From Luteibacter sp. (GTDB taxonomy: Bacteria; Pseudomonadota; Gammaproteobacteria; Xanthomonadales; Rhodanobacteraceae): 64,000 nt of DNA. Shown here piece by piece: positions 58,247 to 64,000 of the stretch (positions are counted from its first letter, which is position 1; the number at the start of each line of letters is the position of its first letter). The position numbers and the translations under genes are program-made. Location: NCBI RefSeq assembly GCF_009912395.1, contig NZ_WNDO01000021.1:32846-96845 (forward strand), given 5' to 3'. Under the pieces are notes generated by a model. That model made no database searches. It was not told the origin of the DNA and saw nothing but the letters and a program-made list of their open reading frames with translations.

Positions 58247-58722
58247 CCGTGGCTCGTATGCGAGTGGTGGCGGTGCGGACGCGGCGTGTCGTCGTGCCCG
58301 TCGTCCCTGATGCAGCAGCCCTCGACGAAGGCGCTGCTGCCGTCGGTGTAGAACTCTTCCTTCCAGATCGGGGCACCGTGCTTCACGGCGTCCACGGCAT
58401 ATCGGCAGGCGTCGAAGGCTTCCGCGCGATGCGGGGCCCTCACTACGCAGACGATGGCCACGTCGCCGATGATGAGGTCGCCAAGGCGGTGCGCGATGCG
58501 CACGTACGGCACGTGGAAGCGATCTTTCGTCGCCTGGGCCACGTCACGAATCACCCGGGCGGCCATGGGCTCATAGGCGGTATAGCGAAGCCGACTCACG
58601 GCCTTGCCCTCGTGGTGGTCACGCACCGTGCCGACGAAGAGCGCGAGACCGCCACATTCCGGGTGGGCGTCCAGTTCGAGGAACGGATCGACTGAAAGCG
58701 CGGTGTGGAACAGCACGTCCAT
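58243..58722 (-). CDS. moaE: Molybdopterin synthase catalytic subunit
   Basis: Large subunit of molybdopterin synthase, converting cPMP to molybdopterin with sulfur from MoaD; 159 residues. Family motifs: ALFVGTVRDHHEGKAVSRL, YEPMAARVI, RIAHRLGDLIIGDVAIVCVV, DAVKHGAPIWKEEFYTDGS. The C-terminal tail is histidine-rich ([12 protein letters not shown]), which is not needed for catalysis and might bind metal. It starts 3 nt after moaD. Confidence 0.95.
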   Translation of the reverse strand: MDVLFHTALSVDPFLELDAHPECGGLALFVGTVRDHHEGKAVSRLRYTAYEPMAARVIRDVAQATKDRFHVPYVRIAHRLGDLIIGDVAIVCVVRAPHRAEAFDACRYAVDAVKHGAPIWKEEFYTDGSSAFVEGCCIRDDGHDDTPRPHRHHSHTSHG

Positions 58723-58725
58723 CGG

Positions 58726-58965
58726 TCAGCCTCCCGCGACGGGCGGAAGGACAGCAATGCGGCCGTCGTGCGGCACCGGGTCGGCGCGACGCACGATGGC
58801 GTCGCCCGAGGCGCAGGCGCAACGTTCGAGCAGGGTCGCCAGCTCGGGACGTGCCGACGCGAGCGCATCGAGGGCATCGCCGACGGTGGAAAAGCCACCG
58901 TCGAGACGGTATTCGCGGGTGCCGGCCTGTCGCTCCAGGCTGGCGAAGAATTCGAAAACAATCAT
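58726..58965 (-). CDS. moaD: Molybdopterin synthase sulfur-carrier subunit
   Basis: Ubiquitin-fold sulfur carrier of 79 residues that ends in the required Gly-Gly (LPPVAGG), thiocarboxylated in the active form. The beta-grasp opening IVFEFFASLERQAGTREYRL fits. It lies 24 bp after moaA and 3 nt before moaE, its partner. Confidence 0.93.
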   Translation of the reverse strand: MIVFEFFASLERQAGTREYRLDGGFSTVGDALDALASARPELATLLERCACASGDAIVRRADPVPHDGRIAVLPPVAGG

Positions 58966-58989
58966 GGTGGTCCGTGTCCGCAGGTGGCC

Positions 58990-59973
58990 TCAGCCACCCA
59001 TCGCATGCATGGTGGTCGCCCTGTCCACCGGGCCGGGGCGCGAAGCATAGCCTGCATCCTTCAGCCAGACGGCCTGCCGCACCAGTGCCTGCAGCGCGTC
59101 GTCGTCCGCCCCCTCGCGCATGCGCGCGCCCAGTGGCGTACCGGTTGCCGAAAACAGACAGGTGAACAGTTCCCCCGTGGCGGTGATCCGGAGGCGGTCG
59201 CACGTGGAACAGAAAGGCTGCGAGACCGTGGAAATGATGCCCAGCGGATAGTCGCCGTCGACGAGATAGGGGGTGGCCGGATCGTTTCCGCGAGCCTGTC
59301 GCTCGATGCGGTGGTGCCCCCGGATGGCATCGACGATCTCGGCCTCGGACACCACTTCGTCGCGATGCCAGTGACCGGGCGCGTCGAGGGGCATGTATTC
59401 GATGAATCGCAAGGGCAGCCCTCGCCGCATCGCCCAGCCCAGGAGGGGCAGCACCTGATCGTCGTTTTCGCCCCGGACAACCACGGCGTTGAGTTTCACC
59501 TTGGCGCCCTCGGCGACCAGCGCGTCGATGCCGTCGAATACCGGCCCCGCCTCGCGGCGCGTCATGCGCCGGAATACATCCGCGTCGACCGCGTCCAGGC
59601 TCACGTTGAAGTCGTCCACGCCGGCGCGGACCAGCCGCCCCGCCAAGGATGCGATGCGCGACGCGTTGGTGGTCATCGACAGCCGCTCCAGGCCACGCGC
59701 GCGCAGCGAGGAGAGGTCCTCGACGCAGGCGAGCAGATCGCGCCGCAGCAGCGGTTCGCCACCGGTGAGGCGGATGCTGCCGATGCCCTGGTCGACGAAA
59801 ATGCCCGCCAGGCGCAGCACTTCGTGGCGCTCCAGCAAGCTGGCGCGAGGCAGCCAGTCCGGCCGCTCGGGCATGCAATAGGTGCAACGGAAGTTGCAAC
59901 GGTCCGTGAGCGAAATCCGCAGCTTTCGCTTGGTACGGCCATGACTGTCGGTGAGTGGAAGCATCGTGGCCAT
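58990..59973 (-). CDS. moaA: GTP 3',8-cyclase
   Basis: Radical-SAM enzyme making 3',8-cyclo-GTP, the first step of molybdopterin synthesis; 327 residues from the chosen start. The SAM-cluster motif is RCNFRCTYC (Cys26, Cys30, Cys33) and the C-terminal second cluster is FCSTCDRLRITATGELFTC. LRLTGGEPLLRRDLL-type sequence (read as IRLTGGEPLLRRDLL) and the arginine-rich RITATG support it. The final residues are not Gly-Gly followed by stop as strict MoaA has, but do end in AMGG. ATG 59973 or 59964 may be used; neither has a strong ribosome site. It heads the operon. Confidence 0.95.
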   Translation of the reverse strand: MATMLPLTDSHGRTKRKLRISLTDRCNFRCTYCMPERPDWLPRASLLERHEVLRLAGIFVDQGIGSIRLTGGEPLLRRDLLACVEDLSSLRARGLERLSMTTNASRIASLAGRLVRAGVDDFNVSLDAVDADVFRRMTRREAGPVFDGIDALVAEGAKVKLNAVVVRGENDDQVLPLLGWAMRRGLPLRFIEYMPLDAPGHWHRDEVVSEAEIVDAIRGHHRIERQARGNDPATPYLVDGDYPLGIISTVSQPFCSTCDRLRITATGELFTCLFSATGTPLGARMREGADDDALQALVRQAVWLKDAGYASRPGPVDRATTMHAMGG

Positions 59974-60254
59974 AGCGAAACACGTCGGACGTAAGGCGGG
60001 TGTTTCGGGCACGTCGTGGCCCGTCCACGCATCGTGCCAGAGTTCGGCCGCGAAGGGGGCGCATCGGCCTTTAGGGGGTGCGCCAACCTGACTTTTCCGC
60101 AACGCGTCACACAAACCCTGAAAAAAAGGGATCAAAAACGGAAAAAAACTTCGCGAACCCTATTTTCAGCGGACGAAACCAACGCTAGAGTGAGTCGCCC
60201 GCTGGGCACCGGCCGGAACGGCCGCCACATTCGAATCACGTGACAAGGATAACC

Positions 60255-60662
60255 ATGGCCAAGACCACCAAAACGGCGGCAAAGAAAGCCGTCAAGAAGG
60301 CCCCCGCCAAGGCTGCGAAGACGGCAGCGAAGGCACCGGCCGCCATCAAGCCGATCAAGGAAGGCTTCACCAAGTCGTCGCTCATCGCCCATCTCGTCGA
60401 AGCGACGGGCGTGGTGAAGAAGGACGTCAACGCCGTGCTGGCCGCGCTCGAAAGCGCCGTTCACGGTTCGATCCACAAGAAGGGCGCTGGCTCCTTCACG
60501 CTGCCCGGCATGCTGAAGATCACCGCCGTCGCCGTTCCGGCCAAGCCGAAGCGCAAGGGCAAGGATCCGTTCACCGGCGAGGAGCGCGTGTTCGCTGCCA
60601 AGCCCGCTTCGGTGAAGGTCAAGGTCCGTCCGCTCAAGAAGCTCAAGGACGCCGCTGCCTGA
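60255..60662 (+). CDS. HU-family DNA-binding protein with lysine/alanine-rich N-terminal arm
   Basis: Nucleoid protein of 135 residues. The N-terminal 35 residues are a disordered, histone H1-like Lys/Ala/Pro tract (TAAKKAVKKAPAKAAKTAAK). It is followed by an HU/IHF-type core: FTKSSLIAHLVEATGVVKKD, ALESAVHGSIHKKGAGSFTL, and KGKDPFTGEERVFAAKPAS in the DNA-binding arm. ATG 60255 follows AAGGAT; the preceding 130 bases are A-rich. HU proteins with such tails are common in this order; they probably compact DNA and may respond to growth phase. A clear terminator follows. Confidence 0.9.
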   Translation: MAKTTKTAAKKAVKKAPAKAAKTAAKAPAAIKPIKEGFTKSSLIAHLVEATGVVKKDVNAVLAALESAVHGSIHKKGAGSFTLPGMLKITAVAVPAKPKRKGKDPFTGEERVFAAKPASVKVKVRPLKKLKDAAA

Positions 60663-60707
60663 TCCTCCCGCGGTGGCCACGCCACCGCGTGAATCGAGGC
60701 GCACCTG

Positions 60708-60740
60708 AAAGCCTCCGTCCTCCGGACGGAGGCTTTTTTG
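60708..60740 (+). terminator. Rho-independent terminator of the HU-like gene
   Basis: AAAGCCTCCGTCC and GGACGGAGGCTTTTTT arms with a 4-nt loop, ending in a T-run, 46 nt after the stop codon. Confidence 0.92.
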
Positions 60741-60747
60741 TTGCCCT

Positions 60748-60815
60748 TGTAGGAGCGCGCTTGCGCGCGATGGGACCTGAGGCAAGCTCGCATCGCGCGC
60801 AAGCGCGCTCCTACA
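60748..60815. repeat. REP-like palindrome, GTAGGAGCGCGC family (copy 3)
   Basis: Same 20-odd-base arms as at 34014-34082 with a different loop, directly after the HU terminator and before the BlaI-type operator region. Confidence 0.85.
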
Positions 60816-60844
60816 GGAGTCGCGAGGGTGCCTTAAGTCATGCT

Positions 60845-60886
60845 TGACTACAGTTGTCGTCAGGCGCACTCTGCCTACATCTGTAG
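60845..60886 (+). promoter_or_regulatory. Two BlaI-type operator palindromes
   Basis: TGACTACAGTTGTCGTCA (60845-60862, one mismatched pair) and CTACATCTGTAG (60875-60886, perfect), centres 27 bp apart, just before the blaI-like gene. Both match the TACA-N2-TGTA core bound by BlaI/MecI repressors. TTGACT at 60844 could be a -35; the palindromes would then cover the promoter. Confidence 0.75.
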
Positions 60887-60900
60887 TCAGAGGGTCCGGC

Positions 60901-61287
60901 ATGAACCGCAAGAGCATCGGCGACCAGGAACTCGCCCTCCTGCAATACATCGAGGAAACGCCGAAGAGTTCAGTAGCCGACGTCTGCGCGGGCTATGGCG
61001 AACCACGTGGCCTGGCGCGCTCCACCGTGCTGACGATGATGGAACGCCTTCGTGCCAAGGGCTACCTATCGCGCCGGAAACAGGATGGCGCGTTCCGCTA
61101 CAGCGTCACCAACGAGACCGGCGAAGTGATGACGGGCGCCGTCGAACGCTTCGTCGAGAAGACCCTGCAAGGCTCGGTGTCGCCCTTCGTCGCGTGGATG
61201 GCCGAGCGTGGCCAGGTCAGCGACACGGAACTGGCGGAGCTTGAAGCCCTGGTCGGCACGTTGCAGTCGCGCCGGAAGGGACGCTGA
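60901..61287 (+). CDS. BlaI/MecI/CopY-family transcriptional repressor
   Basis: Winged-helix repressor of 128 residues. The DNA-binding part runs from IGDQELALLQYIEETPKSSV through RSTVLTMMERLRAKGYLSRR, the recognition helix and wing, to FRYSVTNETGE; the C-terminal half (VERFVEKTLQGSVSPF) is the dimerisation/cleavage region. ATG 60901 follows AGAGGG by 8 nt. Two BlaI-type operators lie just upstream, so it is self-regulated. It is followed after 1 nt by the M56 membrane protease that would inactivate it. No beta-lactamase or penicillin-binding-protein gene is adjacent. Confidence 0.93.
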   Translation: MNRKSIGDQELALLQYIEETPKSSVADVCAGYGEPRGLARSTVLTMMERLRAKGYLSRRKQDGAFRYSVTNETGEVMTGAVERFVEKTLQGSVSPFVAWMAERGQVSDTELAELEALVGTLQSRRKGR

Positions 61288-61288
61288 C

Positions 61289-63004
61289 ATGAGCGCATTC
61301 ATCGATGCCCTGCTTCCCCGCGTCGCCCATGCGTCGCTTCAATCCATCGTCCTGGCCGCGCTGGTCTACGCGCTCTGCCGGGGCATGCCAAGCCTCTCCG
61401 CCGCGACACGCAGCTGGCTCTGGTGGCTCGTGGCGGCCCAGATGGTGCTTGGCGTCACCTGCCCCGACCTGTTCACGCTGCGCCTGCTGCCCGCGCCAAC
61501 GACCGTCCATGCCGTCGTCATCCAAAACACCGGGACGGACATGCCGTCGATCGATGTCGCGAACGATACGACACCCTCGACGCTCTCATGGCAGACCCTG
61601 CTGCTTTCGGCCTGGGCGATCGCAATTGTCGTACAAGTCGCTTTCGCCGTATGGCGCAGCCGCCACCTCCCCGGCGTGTTGCGTCGCGCCCTGCCCCACG
61701 ACGACGCCCGCGTCGAAGCGCTCTGCGCCCGCCGCGCACATGAACTCGGCTTGCGCCGCTCCCCGCGGCTGGCGGTTTCCGATGAGGTGTCGTCGCCCCA
61801 GGTCGTTGGACTCTGGCGCCCGACGATCCTGCTGCCGTCCGACGACACGCTGTCCCCGGACGAACTGGACATGGCGCTGATGCACGAACTGGCCCATGTG
61901 CGACGTGGCGACCTCTATCTTGGCTGGATTCCGGCAGCGGCTCGCACCCTGTTCTTCTTCCATCCCGCCGCCTGGCTGGCCAACCGCGAATACGCGCTGT
62001 GCCGCGAAGCCGCCTGCGACGCCATGGTGGTGTCCCGAGGCCATCGCGAACCGCAGAACTACGGTCGCCTGCTCCTGCGTCTGGGCGTATCGCCCCATCC
62101 CCACCACGCGCTGCCCGGCGCGTCGCCCACCTTTCTGAACCTCAAGAGGAGGCTCGTCATGCTCGGTCGTATCCATGAAACGCCGCCGCGCGCCATCACC
62201 CTCGCCCTCGTGGGCGTCGTGACGCTCGCCGCCGCCCTGCCCTGGCGCGTCGTCGCGGCCAGCGAGACGCCCACCTACGTCAGCGTGTCTGTCGCGCCAC
62301 CGGCGCCGCCGGCTCCCCCGCCCGTTCCCGCAGCGCCTGCGCTGCCGGCGATGCCTGCTCATGCGATGCCCACCCCGCCGACGCCTCGCGCGCCCCGTGC
62401 GCCGACGGTCTCCTCGTCAAGCATGAACATCGTGAGCGTGAGCGACGATGCAAAAAACGCATTCATCTATTTCGGCGACGGCATCAGCGTGATGAGCGGC
62501 AAGGCGAGCGATTTCTCGCGCGCCGAGGCGATGCGCCAGGGGAACGATGATTTCGCGTGGTACCGGGACGGCGGCAAGGCCTGGGCGCTACGCGATCCGG
62601 GGTATCTGAAGCGGATCCACGATGTGTACGCCAGGGCGTCGAAGCAGGCGGACGTGCCGCAGAAGACGGCGGATCGCCAGGAGCGGCTCGATCGCGAGCA
62701 GGAAGCGCTGAACGATCAGATGGCGAAGCTGTCGGAGCGGCAGAGCGATCTGGCGAACCGCAACCAGAATCCCGGCAATCCGGAAAGCGCGATCGCCTAT
62801 GCGCAGGGCCATGCGACCATCGCCCGGGAGCAGGCGGCCGTCGGCCAAAAGATGGGCGATCTTGCCCGGGAGCGGGCCGACATCGCGCGTGAGTTGGCGG
62901 AGCAGAATCGCCAGCAGGGCCGGCTTGCCGACTCGGCGACACGAGAGGTCAACCAGATCCTGGCCGAGGCGGTCCGCAACCACGTGGCGGTGGAAGCCCA
63001 CTGA
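61289..63004 (+). CDS. BlaR1-like M56 membrane metallopeptidase with Pro-rich linker and helical C-terminus
   Basis: Membrane zinc protease of 571 residues paired with the BlaI-type repressor. The N-terminal 320 residues hold four hydrophobic helices and the M56 protease domain: active site MHELAHVRRGDLYLGW, then FFFHPAAWLANREYALCREA and CDAMVV with the third ligand. Unlike BlaR1/MecR1, the C-terminal half is not a penicillin-binding domain. It consists of a Pro/Ala-rich spacer (APPAPPAPPPVPAAPALP), a small globular stretch (FIYFGDGISVMSG, about residues 395-415) and a long charged helical region (about 455-560) with repeated 'RER/AELA' heptads. The stimulus sensed is therefore not obviously a beta-lactam. 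Confidence 0.9.
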   Translation: MSAFIDALLPRVAHASLQSIVLAALVYALCRGMPSLSAATRSWLWWLVAAQMVLGVTCPDLFTLRLLPAPTTVHAVVIQNTGTDMPSIDVANDTTPSTLSWQTLLLSAWAIAIVVQVAFAVWRSRHLPGVLRRALPHDDARVEALCARRAHELGLRRSPRLAVSDEVSSPQVVGLWRPTILLPSDDTLSPDELDMALMHELAHVRRGDLYLGWIPAAARTLFFFHPAAWLANREYALCREAACDAMVVSRGHREPQNYGRLLLRLGVSPHPHHALPGASPTFLNLKRRLVMLGRIHETPPRAITLALVGVVTLAAALPWRVVAASETPTYVSVSVAPPAPPAPPPVPAAPALPAMPAHAMPTPPTPRAPRAPTVSSSSMNIVSVSDDAKNAFIYFGDGISVMSGKASDFSRAEAMRQGNDDFAWYRDGGKAWALRDPGYLKRIHDVYARASKQADVPQKTADRQERLDREQEALNDQMAKLSERQSDLANRNQNPGNPESAIAYAQGHATIAREQAAVGQKMGDLARERADIARELAEQNRQQGRLADSATREVNQILAEAVRNHVAVEAH

Positions 63005-63077
63005 CGATTCATCCGCACTCCGGTATCGTGGGCATTTTCGCGGGAAACCGCGAAACGTCCCCTTCCCCGGAGGCAAC

Positions 63078-63740
63078 ATGCGACTTGAATCGGGCACGGT
63101 CATCGAGACGACCGCGCTACTCTTCGACATGGACGGCACGCTCGTGGATTCCCGCGTCGTCGTCGAGAAGATCTGGAAACGCTGGTGCGACGCGCACGGC
63201 CTCGACTGGGACTATGTCCTGCCCCGCCTGCATGGCGTGCGCATGTACGACTCGGTGAAGGAATTCACGCCCCACGACAAAGATGTCGAGGCGGAGTTCA
63301 AGAAGCTCTACCAGGAAGAACTGGAAGACGTGGACGGCATCGTGCCGATCCCGGGCGCCGTGGAGCTGCTGGCATCGCTGCCTCCGGAGTCCTGGACCAT
63401 CGTCACCTCGGCCGACACGCCGCTGGCTGTAGCTCGTCTGGGCGCCGCAGGTATCCAGCCGCCACCGCTCATGGTCACGGGCGAGATCGTCACCAACGGC
63501 AAGCCGCATCCCGAGCCGTACCTGCTCGGCGCAAAGCGCATGAACGACACGAAGGACTTCCTGGTTTTCGAAGACGCCCGCGCGGGTATCGACTCCGGGT
63601 TGGCTGCGGGTGGTCGCGTGATCGCGATTGCGGGGGATCATCCGGAGGAGGTTCCCGAGAACGTCGAGTGGGTCACCGACCTGACGTCGCTGCAGTTTGA
63701 CGGTGTGCACGATGGGAAGGTGCGTCTGCGCGTCGTTTGA
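63078..63740 (+). CDS. HAD-superfamily phosphatase, sugar-phosphatase-like
   Basis: Haloacid-dehalogenase hydrolase of 220 residues with an alpha-helical cap. Motif I is LLFDMDGTLVDSR, motif II WTIVTSADT, motif III region NGKPHPEPYLLGAKRM, and motif IV FLVFEDARAGIDSG. Relatives such as YfbT and YniC dephosphorylate hexose phosphates, and glycerol-1-phosphatase is also close, so a sugar or polyol phosphate is likely. ATG 63078 has GGAGG 5 nt upstream. It lies 73 bp after the M56 protease gene and may be co-transcribed with it. Confidence 0.88.
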   Translation: MRLESGTVIETTALLFDMDGTLVDSRVVVEKIWKRWCDAHGLDWDYVLPRLHGVRMYDSVKEFTPHDKDVEAEFKKLYQEELEDVDGIVPIPGAVELLASLPPESWTIVTSADTPLAVARLGAAGIQPPPLMVTGEIVTNGKPHPEPYLLGAKRMNDTKDFLVFEDARAGIDSGLAAGGRVIAIAGDHPEEVPENVEWVTDLTSLQFDGVHDGKVRLRVV

Positions 63741-64000
63741 GGTAGCGGTTAACTGCGTTGCGGTTCGTGTCTTTTACGGCTTGTGCCGGACAGCCGCATC
63801 GTAGGTTGGGCTCGCCTGCGGCATCGCTTGCGGCGCTCGGGCGTGGCCGAGTGAGCCGTCGGGCCGCCGCCGGGGCGCTCCCGCTCCGCCGTCCCTCGGG
63901 AAAGGTTGGCCGCTGCGCGGCCCGTGTTTTATGGCTTCGCCCCTTCGGGCTCGGGCAGGTGGTCGGGATTTTTCGACTCGGCTCCTGCCTCGGCGAAAAA
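63741..64000. other. Non-coding right edge of the window
   Basis: About 260 bases with no supported gene. It is GC-rich and full of short inverted repeats (for example GGCCGCTGCGCGGCC and GGCTTCGCCCCTTCGGGC), ending in GGCGAAAAA. It looks like intergenic repeat-type DNA; a feature crossing the edge cannot be excluded. Confidence 0.4.

Noticed and set aside
59974..60130. Possible molybdenum-cofactor riboswitch upstream of moaA.
   Set aside because: There is one dyad, but I could not match the conserved sequence of the Moco motif by eye; it is noted only as a weak finding.

Overview
The window looks like chromosomal DNA of a high-GC gammaproteobacterium of the Lysobacterales (Xanthomonadales). 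Rhodanobacteraceae such as Luteibacter or Dyella fit best. This is inferred from gene content, the xanthomonad-style TonB receptor, the rpsB-tsf-...-rnhB order and the REP-like palindromes built on GTAGGAGCGCGCTTGCGCGC. No search was run.

Region by region. 1-7592 (minus) is the 5' two and a half modules of a non-ribosomal peptide synthetase that runs off the left edge; its first two adenylation domains read as leucine- and serine-like. A streptothricin-acetyltransferase-like GNAT points away from it. 8941-15626 (minus) holds an exported RidA protein, a FecI/FecR/FecA-type surface-signalling set whose receptor carries a frameshift, a PhzF-family protein and a small membrane protein. 15749-24148 has an exported EEP-fold phosphodiesterase, an acyltransferase-3 membrane protein, parC, a Nudix hydrolase, and an overlapping pair encoding a phosphodiester-glycosidase lipoprotein and a penicillin-acylase-family hydrolase. 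24117-30376 (minus) has an amidohydrolase, two tandem paralogous secreted proteins that I read as candidate beta-pore-forming toxins, and dapE.

30477-34004 is a compact operon of a ribbon-helix-helix protein, a PspA/IM30 protein, a YqiJ-like OB-fold membrane protein and a flotillin, probably a membrane-stress module. 34121-38785 (minus) is map-glnD-dapD-arsC-like. From 38873 the window is a housekeeping cell-envelope and translation block: rpsB-tsf, two tandem GH46 chitosanases, then pyrH-frr-uppS-cdsA-dxr-rseP-bamA-lpxD-fabZ-lpxA-lpxB-rnhB. This block couples translation factors, isoprenoid/undecaprenyl and phospholipid synthesis, outer-membrane assembly and lipid A synthesis.

56115-59973 (minus) is a molybdopterin operon, moaA-moaD-moaE-moaCB-moeA, with MoaC and MoaB/MogA fused. 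60255-63740 carries a lysine-rich HU-like protein, a BlaI/BlaR1-type repressor and membrane protease pair with two operator palindromes and no beta-lactamase nearby, and a HAD phosphatase. The least ordinary items are the tandem toxin-like proteins, the RHH-PspA-YqiJ-flotillin operon, the unusual BlaR1-like protein, the NRPS with an N-terminal half condensation domain, and the frameshifted receptor. No tRNA, rRNA, CRISPR array or insertion sequence was recognised.
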